64,000 nt of DNA from Antedon mediterranea (Eukaryota > Echinodermata > Crinoidea > Comatulida > Antedonidae): positions 1,121,001 through 1,185,000 of the forward strand of contig NC_092671.1 of NCBI RefSeq assembly GCF_964355755.1, read 5' to 3'. Numbering within the stretch: the stretch's first letter is position 1; every line of letters begins with the position of its first letter. Shown in pieces: positions 47,201 through 62,200 of this stretch. Under the pieces are notes generated by a model. It was not told the DNA's origin and did no database searches. It saw nothing but the letters and a program-made list of their open reading frames with translations. The position numbers were made by a program, and so were the translations under genes.

Positions 47201-50200
47201 AGTAATTCATTCATTTTAAAACGAATATGTACATATTGCATACGGTACTGGTACGTCAAGGTATAATGTAAAATAAAAACAAATTCTTTCTTTCCATAAT
47301 TATTTTCTGATGAAAACGATTTATCATCAATATTTATCATCTGTCTAAACTAAAATAAGACTGAACTAAAACTAAATGTTAATGGTATCCCGTTCTCGTC
47401 CAAATAATAGTCTGTGTAGATAGATAGAAAGATAACCAATCATTCAAAATAGTAAGTTGCTGTATAAATTTAATGAAATGTACTATGGTATAATCTCTAA
47501 CATTAATTACAATTTGTAATGAATTAATTACATGACATTAAAGAACTTATTCCTCCGCCAAAATGGGATTAAATTGGTGGCCTTTTTGCAAAGTATGCCA
47601 GCAGCTCGTCCTCGATTGATGAACACTCACTCGCTAGTGAGATAGAACGCATTATCATCGTCGCGTCTCATTCTCATTTGCATATCGTCTACTACGTACA
47701 CTCCATAAAAGCCTCACTACTCAAGAAATTTATCCAAAAAAGTAAGTACAAATATTCTTTAAATATTAGATCAGACGAAAGATCGTTGTAGCGAATATGT
47801 ATATTTAAGTTGTGTAACTTGAATATCTTTTGTAAACTTGTTATTAGAAGTACACATTATTGAAGTGTTGATAATCAATATGACACACACACTGCATTAC
47901 GCTTGTATGAATTCATTGCCACTGGCCATTATAAACCGCTCTTGTACGATATACTTATTTTCTTTAATCTAAAACATGAAATTTACAATATTTTAAAAAA
48001 TGAATCTGAATTCGTTAAATGTAATATATTTAAATTAGCCCTCAGTATTCACTTTCCTTATTGAATTCCATATGTGTTATCTAAAACCATCATGTGTTTG
48101 GAAAACCTTGCTTCTTTACAGTTTTAAATTGCGTTTATAATATTTTAATTATTGTATCGGTATTAGTGTTTTGAAAAAGCAAAAAAAAAAAAATCTAACA
48201 AAAAAAACAACCCCTTGCTAATGCTAACAAAGAAGAAAAGGTTTATAAAATAATTCATAATATTATAAGATAAACAATTCGTTATCAAGTTTTTTAGTTA
48301 GATATTGATAGATATTGATTGAAATCGATCGAGAATGGATACAGAGAGAACAGAATAAATATGAATTCAATATTAGTAATTTTTTTGTAAATAATATCAA
48401 CAAAAGCTGAACATTGTTCATACCGTAATCAAGCATCGTCGTTACGCTATCAATCCGTGTTTGTCTTAATTAACTTTCCTTTGTTATTGTCCTTGCTAAT
48501 TTGGTCTCATGAAATTGACAAAAGGTATAGTATTCTTATTGCAATGAATCTGTCACCAATCGTGTATGGTAGTAGAGCGTTGTGCCAAACGGTCACTTAA
48601 AAATATGGTTATTTTACAATGTGGTTTTTAAAAAAAATTATATTCTATTACTAGTTGTTCCAAAATTGTGTTTTCTAAATTGGGGAGTGAGGGATAGTTG
48701 AGGTATTCTCCTGATTTTTATAAATATTATTAAGAAGCCGTAACTTCAATACATGGAGGTATAACATTATACCTCCATGTTCAATATATCCAACATAATT
48801 TGTTTTAGCAATAGGTTTACTACATTCCACCCGATTCCCAGTACTGTATCTCCATATACTATCTATTTCCGAAGAATCATAGGAATATTTTGTAATACAG
48901 CATCTCATTTATATCACATGTGGTGCCTGTATCATGTAATGTAGAAACCATGTGTGATGTTGTATTACCAAATATACCTACGATGATCCTTTGGAAATAG
49001 ATGCAGTGCATATGTCAAAATAATGTCATTCAGTCCTTTATTATTATTATTGTACGGATTAGAATAATTCCTCGATATCTAAAATAAACAATATACTGAT
49101 GATCGTCGTGTTGTTAAAAGGAAGTGTTGTTTGTGGGTTCAACCAAGTACGGTATTCCATTAACACAATTCGGGAAACACCTGCCTGTTTAGACAATCCG
49201 TGCTCTTAATTGTATTATTGTATTTTAGCCCTGAAAGGGGCAGATGGTGGCGTAAATTGTATTTTAAAGACGTATTGTCCCCAAAAACATGAAAAAATAA
49301 AGATGAATTAAATCAAACTTTAAATATGCAATTTTGTATAGTTTTAATGAAGTTATTCACAAAACTAATTAAACAAAAATATGTCGCTGATATAACTAAA
49401 AACACAATTTATTTCCGATTTCTTTAAATTACGAGTTTATCATATTTTTTTCGATCCGATCTTTGGTCAAAGTGAATAGGCCTAACTATTATGTGACATT
49501 AAAATGGTATATTCAACAACAAATATTAATGTTTAAAACTATTTGTTGAAAACGGAAAATATGGGCTTATCTTTAATTGAATTTACAAACTCTTTTTCGG
49601 AATGATTCCATACCGTAATTTTACCCAGACACAGTTGTGGGCCTACACTAACAATAGTTGATGAATTGTATTAGCATATACCACATCCAAACTGTACATT
49701 TAAAATAATGTAATATAAAGAATGCTATATCAAATTTGTTTACTTCAATTTCTTTTCAATAAAAATTTATCATAATGCCATATTAAATATTAATATTTAT
49801 TTGTAGACCTTGCTTATTATAACACTTTCGGTCGATTCTACATCGAGGGTTTTTATAATGTTCAAAGATAAGTTAGGCTATAATGAAATTGCATTTCACA
49901 CGAATACGATCTATGCACATCGCATTTAATTCGTGAAAATATCGAATCGCTTGTTTGCAAGCCATAAGCGAAAGAAGCGTGAAATTACCATGTACTCACC
50001 AAATCTTACGTCACGCACTAAATCATAAACTGGAAAGTTAAAATGCGCATGCGTAATACATTTCGTAAAAAAAAAACAATTACTATTCGTACTTTGCGTT
50101 TATTCATCGCATTTAACAGAAACTACATTCAATACATAAATTTAAATTTCTCGCATTAAGTTGTATTGGTTATATTCTCTGTGTTCTTTTAAGAAAATTA

Positions 50201-53200
50201 ATTCGTTCTTACCCAGATATAATTTCAACAAACCATAAATGAAGTGTAGGCCTAATAAAGGCAATTTAACGAATGGGATACAAAAGCACCAGGGGTGGGG
50301 TGACGCACCGCACCAGGGGCGGGGTGACGCACCAGGGGTGGGGTGACGCAGGTATCAAAATAAATAATACCACTTATGTGTAAATTCTTAATACATTTAA
50401 CATATTCAAAATTAAATTCACATGTCTTGTTTAAGTTTACAACAATTGTTAAAAGCCCGGAGGCCTAAATGGGATGGGTGGAGTTATTACACAAACTAGG
50501 CCTTAGATTTAAATAATAATTTGTATAAAAAAATAAAACCGCCAGTATGTGTAGCCTTATATAGGATAGGCCTATTTATAGGCCCTGGTAAAATGATCTA
50601 CAGAGTCGTGATTGGGTATATCTAAACAGAAAACCCCTGAAAGGCATCCTCTCAAGCAGCTCATTCAACAAACAAAATCGATGACGACCGAGATGATGCG
50701 CATGCGTACACATTATTTGTTGATATTTGAGGCCAAACACGTTGCTGTAGTACAGCAGTAGTTATTAAAATATCTGGCTGATGACCACGTGATATCTGGT
50801 TGATGACCACGTAATCGTAATTTTAGAAGATTTATAGGAATATAAATCTTGTAAAATCGATCAGAACCATCTATTAAAATGTCAAGGTATTAAAACAACT
50901 CCAAACAAAAGGTTGTATTATTAATACATTAACATAATACAGTATATACACATTAACGATATTTGGTTTTTTTTATATTTAAAAAAATTCAATTCAATTA
51001 TTAGGTTATATGCATGATATGCATATAACCTCTTGATTCTGTCAAAATCTTTATTTATTTATTTATTTATTTATTTATTCTTTCCTTAGCACTATTTGTC
51101 CGTGAATTATCTTGGCATCAGTTTCATCTATCTAAGTCAATTTTTCAGAGTATATTCCTTATGGCCAGGAATCGATGTGGTTATGTTTTCACGATGCGCA
51201 ATCAAAAATTACGCGGTCTACGCGCGATTTAACGAAATCACGTTTGTAATCATATCTTCACAAACAAGAATCACTTTTAAACAAAATTTGGTACTCATAA
51301 ATTTCAGGTCATATTTCATCATATGGCAATACAATTACGTGCGTAGCGCATATAACGCATGCGTACGCGCGCTTAAAATGTTGAAAATTGTCAGAATTTA
51401 TTTTCGATGAAATTAGAGTACGTTTCAGGCAATTTTAAGCGTTTAAAAAATTGCCATGAGTGCGCAGATTTTTGCACGCGCACTGCGCGTCAAACGTTAA
51501 TGCGCACTGTTTGTGTCCGATTACTGTTGTATAACCTTTCTTTAATAATATCATCATATTTTATTCACTTTTCAACGCGAAACAGCGTTATACGAGCACG
51601 TCAAAAGTGACGGGCTACGCACGTGTAAGTTAACAAAATGGTGAAAATATGCTAAATTTTAAAATTAATATATATCGTTAGAATGCTCGGGAACACGTAT
51701 TTTTTATTTAATTTTCTTGAAGTGTATATATCATATGTATGATTTGTTATGAAATTAGAAGAACAAAAGTTGATTAAGTCATCATTAATGGCACATTAAA
51801 TTTAACAAAATTAATTTCGACAATCAAACAAATTATAACATTTTCTTAGGCCAAAATAACAAACTTAACGTTAACTTTCTTCCTTAAGAAGTTCATATAT
51901 TAAAGTTAAAAGTATATAGTTTGACAGTGCATCATTTTTTTTAATTTTTAAAGATGTCATCATAGTAAAACATTATAATTCATTGCGGTATGTAATAATC
52001 TATCTGCACCAAAGTGGTTACTGCATAGTAAATACACGGAGGAATTTTTCTCCAACTTTTAGTCAGTTGTGTATGGCTCGATGGTCTGTGCTCGTGTCAT
52101 GGCATTCAAAGTACCGAGTTCGAGTCTCACATTGGGAAACGAAATAAGATTTTTTTTTTATTATCCGTATTGTTCAAATTTATTTCTTAGTGTATAGATT
52201 ATACACATGATTTATAATGAAATCTAGATAAAAAGTTACTTTATGCCTTTATTATTATGTAACAACAAATGCGGTTTATGACATTATACGCAGAGGGATC
52301 TTTGATCGGATTGTGATACCGGCTATGGTGTTCGCGTTAGCAAAGTCCTATCATATATTATAAATAATTAAAGATTCTGAGAAAATCAATCAATCAATCA
52401 ATATATCTTTTAAAAATCAATTATCTTTATTTAAATCAATGCATATAACCTATAATTCGTCATAGTGACGAATTAAATCTAGTTAAATGAATTGTTATTC
52501 ACTATACCCAAAGATTTTAGATTAATAGAGGGTACAAATCGATCGGCCGACATTTCACACAAATTTTAACAAAATTAATAGGCATACATTTGTTACAATG
52601 TGAACCATGAGATACCATTGTCATACGCGTTATTATCACAAAGCATTTTGATTGGTCCAGAGTATCAACTTAATTTAGATAGAGGGTGCTTTGTTTTGCC
52701 TGGCAGACTATCTAAGGATCGAGGTCCGTTTTGTTGGTTCAAGACATACACTAAAAAAAGCTAAATTGTTAGAATGACAGATGCTAATAATATAGCAATT
52801 AACGTAAAAGTATCTTACAATGCTTTAACTTGTTAGTTAGTATTGTTTAAAGTGCATTGAAAGTCATACCTAGTCCATGCTTAGGCCATGGTGAAGTAAG
52901 TTTCTCCATGCCTTAGCCTAGCTAGGCCATGGTGTTAGGCCTACCAGTCGCGGTGTACCATGACCATCTACCTACCCTATTCTCAGGTGGTCACATCGTA
53001 TTAGATAACCTCTACGGTAGGTAGGTATAATCAGGGAGATACATCTCCCTGGTATAATCTCACAAATGTACTATAAATAATTTGGTTTGATTATAAAATA
53101 ATAATGTTTTTTAATTCAACTATACAATAAAAACAGGATTTTTTTGATAAACAAAATTAAACCAGGCTGTCTGTACTGTAAATAACAATACTTTTATTTA

Positions 53201-56200
53201 TTTTTAATAATAACAAAATAATATTATTGTACTGCCATTAAAAAAAAATTACTAAAATAAATGAGCTAGACAAAATGAGCGGATTAATAAATAATGCGGA
53301 AAACAATATCATATCCTATTGACCTTGTAATATATGTGTAAAAATATGAATTTTGATTCATAATTAATATGTTTGAAATTAACAGCAAATACAATTCTCA
53401 CATCATTTGTAGTTTTATTGTTGAAATTGCATCTGAATGAAGTTTCACTCGTTGAGCATAATGGCATTCAGTGCTTGCTAACTTATTAACATATTAAATG
53501 TTGAGCTACGTTACATCATAAGAATGCTCGAAGCATTGAAACACACCACAAAAGCATTTCTAATTAAGCTTTGACATTATCTAAAAGCCTGTTCATAATC
53601 GTTAGGTTAAGCTGATTATCTAATACAACTGAAATGATAAATTATTCTGTAGAATATTTTCCATGAATTTTTATCTTTATCTAAAATTAAATTAGTCAAT
53701 TGTAACAATTTTTATAGAAGTATTTCATAAAAATGATATGGATATTTTATTCAAGATACATTTACAATTTAAAATATAAACTTTTTTTTTTATAAAAGAT
53801 TGAAATTAAAAATATATGCAAGCCCAGGGAGCACTTATTTATTCTATAAGCGTTAATGAGTACATACGAACATCAGTGATACAAAATATGAAATGTTTTT
53901 GTTTTTGTATTTAAAAGAAAAATCATGTTGGTTGTTATTAGTGCATTTTATTGTTTTAAGTTTTATAGTGCCTTCATTTTGTATGACCCATGGGTCCTTG
54001 GATAGATCTTATTCACCAAGCATTCGTTTGAACACATACAAACAAAACTCATCAGAATATCTTAAACAAACCCAAGGTTTTAAATTTCCAAAAGAAATAT
54101 GTAGTTTGATCTTGAAGAAGAAGATTTTAATTTAACGTTACTGAAGATCTGAATTAAATATGGGAGCAGGTGTGGTTGTTAGAGGGTCTGTTCGTTCCTT
54201 TTGCTTTGTTAGTCCTCGCACTTCACTGCACACTACAACAAAGGCTGCTTGCTCTACAAAGGCCTCACCACTATTCAACTTTAAAATGAACATGTGTCAA
54301 AGATTAGTATAAACATATATATTAGCTGCATCAACATAAAAGTGAAGTTCCCAGATTACAGAAAGGCCCAATGGGAATGCTGACAACAAAAGAACTAATT
54401 TTATGCATGTTGGCAACAGTATAAATAATGTTGATAATGTTTGTAAATAAATGTTGAAATATTGTAAATAATAAAGTTCATCAATTCCTTAATGTTTATA
54501 TGTCAAATGACCATGTGATTGATTTATTAACATTTTTTTTATTTTAAAATCTAACATAGCTTCTCTTCAAACATACACACTACTATAGTTATATTATTCA
54601 TTATTAGTAGTATAATGAATACAACAAATATGTTTCAATATAAATATGTTGATCCAACAGCAGATTGAGTGAATTAATAAGTGAATTATTATTATAATGT
54701 AATTTCTTTTATATATATAAAGTTCAAAATGTTTGTTTTTTTTATGTTTTAAATCACTACCATGATATTGTAACACTACCTACATACATAAAAAATAATT
54801 AATTTTACTACAATTTATCAAGTTTTTCTTAACACAAATTGTTATTATTTTGTAATTGTTTTTCAGATGAACCGGCCCATACAAGTTAAACCTGCAGACA
54901 GTGAGAACAGAGGAGGTAGGTTAGATTTTATTTTGTAAACAATTTTATTTTTAAGAATACCAGAGCACTCGTTGGCTTCAAATGTCTAATTTATGCATCA
55001 TCGAAAGGAAACGTACAATAATGGAATAATCAATAAGATGATGACGACGAGCATTGTGCTTGCTTAAGCGTTTCTTAAGCAAGTCATTGAGTGCTGGCAT
55101 TTTGTAGCGTCGTCATCGTACTGTGTTCAACATAATTATCATAAATTATGTCTAGTAGTACTTGTACGTCACTTTTCATCGTTACAAGGCAACACAAAAA
55201 TGATATGACAAAACTATATGGAAAGAACCAATCGTGAATATAATATAAATATCGTGGTATATATTTATTATTTTTAAATTTTTATCTATTTTAATTTTAT
55301 CGGTTATTAATAAAAAAGTAATTTTAGTAACACATAATCTGTTTTTGCAGTTAGAAAAATATTGTTTTAAAATAAAAATAAATTTTTTATTTACCAAACT
55401 CAATGTTTTAAAATTAGTAACTGAAAATATTTTGACATTTAAAACTAGTAATTAAGGAAATGCTGTCTGATGTCATTCACTTGATAAATGTTGACAGTTT
55501 AAGAAATGTCAAATTTTAAATATTCTTTTCCAATTTCTATTTTAAAATGTGATTTATTATTACTAGATTTAAATACTATACTTTCTCAATTATTATTAGA
55601 TTCATGTTACAAATGTCTTATTTTAAATCAAATATAATCAAATTATATTAGATAATGCCAAAGATATAATCATATAATATAAATACATTATCTAAAGGCA
55701 TATACAAGCTCTTTCAAACCTTTGAAAAGAAAACCAGACTTTTATTTATTTTTTAAACATACATGCCAGCACAAGGGTAGCCAGTAATTGTTGGCTGTAT
55801 TGAAGCATATGTATATTTATTTTATACATTTACATGCTTAAAGAAACAAATTCATTTTTAAAAATATATAATTATTAAATTTAACAAATATTGCAATATG
55901 ATTATAAACACATTTTAAAGTAATTTCATTGAAAAATTCTAAATAAAATATACAGTATATAATGTAGAAAATACACTGCAGTAATTTTAAAATGTTACTG
56001 AAGAAATTTAGTGTAGAATAACAATGAAATAATATGACTGTATCGTGAAGGTATGACTGTATCATAAGATCTACTGTAGGGATGATAAGCAAATATGGCT
56101 TAACAATTACTGTTAAAGACATACGAACATGGATACAGTTATATTGCGGCAGCTCACATTATAGAATAAATACACACTGCATATAAATTGCAAAGAAATC

Positions 56201-59200
56201 TACAGATACATTAGCCACATAAGTCTAAGTCTTCTTTCTTCTAAATTTAATTGTACATTTCTAGCAACAACTGATTGCGGTTTGTGATTTATTATTTCAC
56301 TACGTTCAGTATTTATTTAAGAAAGCCCACAGCGTATCTCATGCAGTTATTACATTGCGGGTAAGATTTCACTCGTAAAACAACGTTGTTGTCGTAAAAA
56401 AACAAATGCAAACAAATCCTCACATTTCATTTATGTTTCATTTCACTATTTATTCATAATTTATTTCAAATATTACTATTTTATTTTAAAAATTAAAAGT
56501 AAGTATATATACAAAATATTGAAAAGTTCAAAATATATTTTGTTATGTGATATAATGTTTTCAAATTGAACAAAAATTATAAATTTGTTGAATAATATAT
56601 ACCAGTAAGTAAATATATTTTAATACAAATTTTAAAAGTCCAAAATATTTTATGTTTAATTTTTTTTTTTTTTTGTTAAATAAATATACCATTAATCGAA
56701 ATACTTTTTAAAAATAAAATATAAAAGTAATACGTTTGTGCTCGTTGTTGTACAGTATGAATATGAAATAAAAATAAAAAACAAGAAATTAACTATAAAA
56801 AACAAAAACTTGTTTAGAACCTGTAATAAATAATCATTATGATGATGAATGAACTAAAGCTGCTCAACATAATGATTGCAAACCGGATACCACTTTCACA
56901 GTGAACAATTCAACGATAGAACGACGCCCCACGTTACTGAAAACCAAGCAAACCAGCTGAGTTCTTTGTTCTATGTCAATTGATTAAACAACATTACATA
57001 TTCATAAGTATGCGTATCGTATATGCTGCTGCATTAGCCATTCAGCACAAGTTTAATATGGGTCAATACAATACTACTAGGTTTCCGTATAAATACACCA
57101 TACATAATTAAGTATTGATCCAGCTCTGTAAAAATGCTATTTAATGAAAGTAAACGCCAGGTATCGTGACGGAGTATAATTAGATAAAATGGAAGCAATA
57201 AACTTGTGGTTCATAGATATAAAAGTACATCATAATATATTATAAAATGTATAATTTTTTTTTCGTTTTGTCTTTTATATATTTATATATATTAGTATTT
57301 ATTCAAATTTAACATAATTATTAAAACATAGCACAAATTCTGAATTGACTTTTACATGAGGTAAAAACATCAAAAGGTAAAAAAAGTGCAATAAAAATAC
57401 AAATTCATTCATAACAATGTATAGACACATGTACATATACAAAAAGTCAACCATTCATTCATACAAAAAATAAATGGTATCTGTTGTAGCGCAGGTACAG
57501 TATTTTTTTTTATGTATGTTTAGTCATTTTCATTTAATTTTAGTTACCACCAAACAACCAAAGTAGTTTGGTTTTAATCAATAATAAAGATATTGATTGC
57601 TTGCACACAGTGTGTCTAGTAGCACAACACAATATTTATATCAATATAGCAATTCAAAGTTTTAACTGGAATGTTAAAAACCAAGTGGCATTTAGTTTGT
57701 GGACACCAACATTTGATTAATTACAGGTATTTCATTAAATAATAACCGTAATGCCATACTCCTCATTTCCTTTCTAATTTTCTATCCCTTTCTTTCCTTC
57801 CTGATCTTCTCACCTTCTTTCCTTCACCTTTCATCTCATTAAAACATCTTCAAACTAACAACCCTCTTCTTAGGGTTGAAGAAGGAACCACAAAATTACC
57901 TTTACAAGATTTTACAATTGAAACTAAATATCAATTTTATAGTTTTTATCTTAGAAATAAATATTTGGTCTGACCTTCACCAAAGCAAACAGTGAAACAT
58001 CTAAATCCACTCGTTTTTCTTGATTAATACAAAAGAAATGGTTTGTTAGTATTTCTAATTAGAGTGGTCTTTATTTAGAGGAAACGGTTATCTTCCTTGA
58101 GAGTGAAGATAAATTTATGACGGACAAGAGAGATGCATGAATTCACTTACTGTACAAAAGATAATCACAATCATTAATAACTGTCCATAATTAGCATAAA
58201 TAAAGAATACATTTTAATGATCTGGCGTTAGAAGTATTTTGTAATTAGTCAGGCGTTTTACATGTGTTAATGGTTTCTTAATATCGTTAATGTGCATCCG
58301 AGTTCACTTAGGAAGCATTTTAGATTCAGCTCTTTTAGACTCCATTTAATGGACATAGCATAATAAGAGTAAGAGTCCATCTACACGTCCATCCACAACT
58401 GATGGTCATGTTATGTTTTTGATTGTTGAAATAAAATGAATACGGTAGAAAAAGAGGACACTTAATATTGGTTATCCTCTTGGCTATATATTTGCACCTC
58501 GTTCGTTTCACAAGAAAATGTTCCCTTTATAGGGATATCCTAAAGATGCAGTACAGTGTCTATGTCAACACCTTATCAGTGGGAATAAATAAATAAATAA
58601 ATAGTTTTAATATTCATTTTTCTTAATCAAGTTTATTACCTATGTTCCAATCTTTTAAAAAGCTTTTACATTTTCTTCTGTATTACCTTTCATTTCATAG
58701 CGTCGTCATTGAAAACAATCGATACATTGACAATGAACAAATTGCGTCATGGCCATTTATGTTATTCCTTTTTTTAACCACCCACCCACTCAACTCATTC
58801 GTCATTTGTCCTTTTTGACAATAAATAATAAAAATTATCAATGCCTACTTTGTATATATTTCAATTGCATACCTGGAGGCTTCTAAGATAGCAAATTTAA
58901 TTGAATTATATATAACGTGGATTTTGTTTTTAATGCAACAGATTTCCAAAACATTAATAAAGTAATATATTATGGTGATTTTTTATTTAATACAAGTTGC
59001 AAACTAGTGGCTTCTTTCTATGAAAAAATATCTTTTAACATTTGTATTTTTCCTCTGTATAATCCATCTTCTTATATTCGCTAACTACATCTACCATCAA
59101 ATTGTACCGGTGACCAGATATATGTAAAAACAAAACATACATGCAAAAAATATATATAGCCAAATTAAGAACTAAAAAAAAATGACTTTTAGTACTACTA

Positions 59201-62200
59201 GTTTTTTTATGATATTGATACTAAGTTTGTTATTTAGATATCACTAACATTTAATGTTAAATAATGTATGTGATATATAATATGCAGTGCAGTGAAAATA
59301 ATTCCAAATGGAAAATGGCGGTGGCTCAAGTGGAAAAACAAAAAATCTCTGCAGCGACTGAACAAACCAGAGTAAAATGAATGAAAGCAATTAAGAAATT
59401 AATGACATTAACCGATTGTTATCTCCGTTACCATAGCAATCCAATTTATTTATTTCAATTTAGCCCGTAATTACACTGAAAGGAAATAAATATTGTTGAT
59501 ATCGTATTAAAGAATCACGGCACATAAACGTGCAAGCTCATACAATTAACTTGAAAATGCCAAGATAGCAATATTCATCTTCTCAAAGGTCAAAGATCAT
59601 TTTAAGAATAATTTGAAAATACTATTTCATTACATTTTGTAGAATCGTATTGAAATTCCTGTCGTTGAATTATATAAAACATAACAATACTAGAAATAAA
59701 AATAATAATATTGATATTTTTCTTTGATAATATATAAAAGGAATATTTTGTTATTTTTGTAGAGGACCGTAAATTATTTGTAGGCATGCTCAATAAGCAC
59801 CAAACTGAAGACGATGTCCGAGCCCTATTTCACCCTTTTGGTAAAATTGAAGAATGTACTATATTAAGAGATCCAAATGGGGTTAGTAAAGGTAGGTTTC
59901 AAATGTTATATTACATAGCCTATATTAATATGTGAACAATATTGGTTGAAATTGCATCACATGACTACGAGGATCGTAACATACACTACTATGATGCTAC
60001 CCTAAAATGAGTCCAGACAATAACCCAAGCATTTCCTATGTTCATCATTTTTAGGAGGAACAAAATAAGTCACTATTATAAGCTGTTATGGTGATGATTT
60101 AGTAGCTCTATTTATTTCTATGTCCATAGATACTATGTTGTGGTATTATGCTACAGTACAACAGTCAATACCAAACAAAAAAAAAACTCAGAAATAATTG
60201 AAAGTACAGTTTATAGAATTTTAGTACAGTATGAGCATAGAGGAAATCTATATCTATATATTTCCTCCATGGTATGAATGAATGGTTTGAGATATTTCGA
60301 AAAAAAAAAAATTAAGTGATTTTTAATACTTAAAAAAAATTAATATATGCAAATTTACTTCAAATAAATGAGATTAATATGCATTGATAGAAAACACAAA
60401 TATATCAGCTGGTATGAAGTTTGTGAATTTTGTCAAGATGGTCATGAGGTACTACTAGTACTGTACTTTGTATTCTACACAGTGTTTTCAGTAATTGTAC
60501 AATTCTTTCTCTATGATATACTGTATACCAGATACCCATAATCCCGATGAACCCTAGAACCCACATGATTGATACTCAAGAACACCAAACAAACAGAGAA
60601 ACTTATTGTTTAGTAATTTTAGGAAAGGAAAAAACTAATTATACAAAGTTAAAAATTGTTTTTGAGCTTTGAACCAAACAGCTCTTGATTAACAATTACA
60701 GATCAAATATTGCGAGAGATTCCTCACGAATTGCGATAGAATCTCTACATAAAATATAGATTAATTGTCAAGTGTTGTCAAATTCATCTTATTTTTTTTT
60801 AAATACCTAATCATACTAATGTGTTATGTTATTATTCATTGTAATTTTGGTTAATGTATTTTAAGTAATTTATTTCTGTCCTTTTTTTTTAGGGTGCGCT
60901 TTTGTAAAATTCAGTACTAGGAAAGAGGCGGCTGCTGCGATAAACAACCTACACCAATGTCAAACTATGCCTGTAAGTACACTTACTTTATGTACAATAC
61001 TAACTCTGCATCAATGTCAGACAAACAATTATTACCAATATAATTAGTCTGTGCATACATATAAGCCCAGTAATGAAAGCTTGCTATTATGACTTACTTG
61101 CAATATTGGTTTAAGCCCACACTCCTTGGGTCTAAAGATAATGTAACTGTGTGCGACTAAGCCCCACCCGTTTATTGCTTAAGTATGTATAGACATAGGA
61201 TGGATGCCCAAATTACTATCACTTTTACAGTAGTAGGGTTTACAGTAGGTGCCTGGTGAACTATACTATTATAAAGATAATGTAACTAATAAGCCCCACC
61301 CTTTTATAGTGATTATGTATTTAATTATGATAGACATAGGATGAGTGGCCAAATTACTATGTACTAAAGAGATGATCAAACATTATTTAGTCTAGGTGCC
61401 TGGTGAACTATAGATATAAAAAAAAATAAATTATGACACCTTCATTGACCCCGCCCAGCCAAGCATAATTAATAGTATTTCAACAGACATTTTGGTGAAA
61501 TGAAAATATTGTTAATGCGTATTGTATTCACATAGTAGTGTCGAGTACAATAGAATAGTATATTCTGTTTATGGTAATATATATTGTTGAGACACAATGG
61601 AGGTTTGCAGCCATAAATACAATGATAATATATTCCCAATAATTTCATTGATTATCAAGGTTGTAGTGAAATGCAAATTCATTTCATATTCATAACAATA
61701 GCTTCATTATTATGTATCCATATGCAGTAGTATTTTCCGTTTATATAATTAAATTAATATTTCCGTTCTTTGTGAATGAAATAGTTATTATCTTCTGTAT
61801 ATATATTTTTATTTACAGAAGCTGTGAGATAAATAATTAATTCTTTATCATTTCTAACTAAATTAAACAATTTTCAGTAAACCACTGGGAAGTTCGAAAT
61901 TTGTTCCTGTTACTCAAATATATATTATAATCAGCCTTTTCTCATTCTCACAAATGTCCTCATCTTTATCATTTATAAAAGAATGTATTAATTTTTTTAA
62001 ACAGTAAACCACTGGGCAGTTCAAAATTTGTTCTGTGCCTAATAATCAAATGTATATAATCATTTAAAATATTTACCATATTATTATAGATAACAGAATA
62101 TTGTAAATTTAAAAAAAAACCTGCATATTGTATGTTAGAGGATGCCATTTTGTGTTTTGCATCATTTTCTTATCAGTAAAATGTTAAGAGGGCAGCTTGA

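Noticed and set aside
47520-47760. Possible alternative first exon of CELF (TATA-like CCATAAAAGCC, donor AAAAAGTAAGTAC)
   Set aside because: No coding frame or conserved signal ties it to the downstream exons; it would need transcript evidence.
51096-51610. Two overlapping frames of 104 and 67 codons
   Set aside because: They lie in the CpG-rich part of a putative Helitron-like element and show no protein motif. Their length reflects base composition.
52066-52136. Functional tRNA gene
   Set aside because: The A and B boxes fit, but the ends do not pair as an acceptor stem and the arms are poor.
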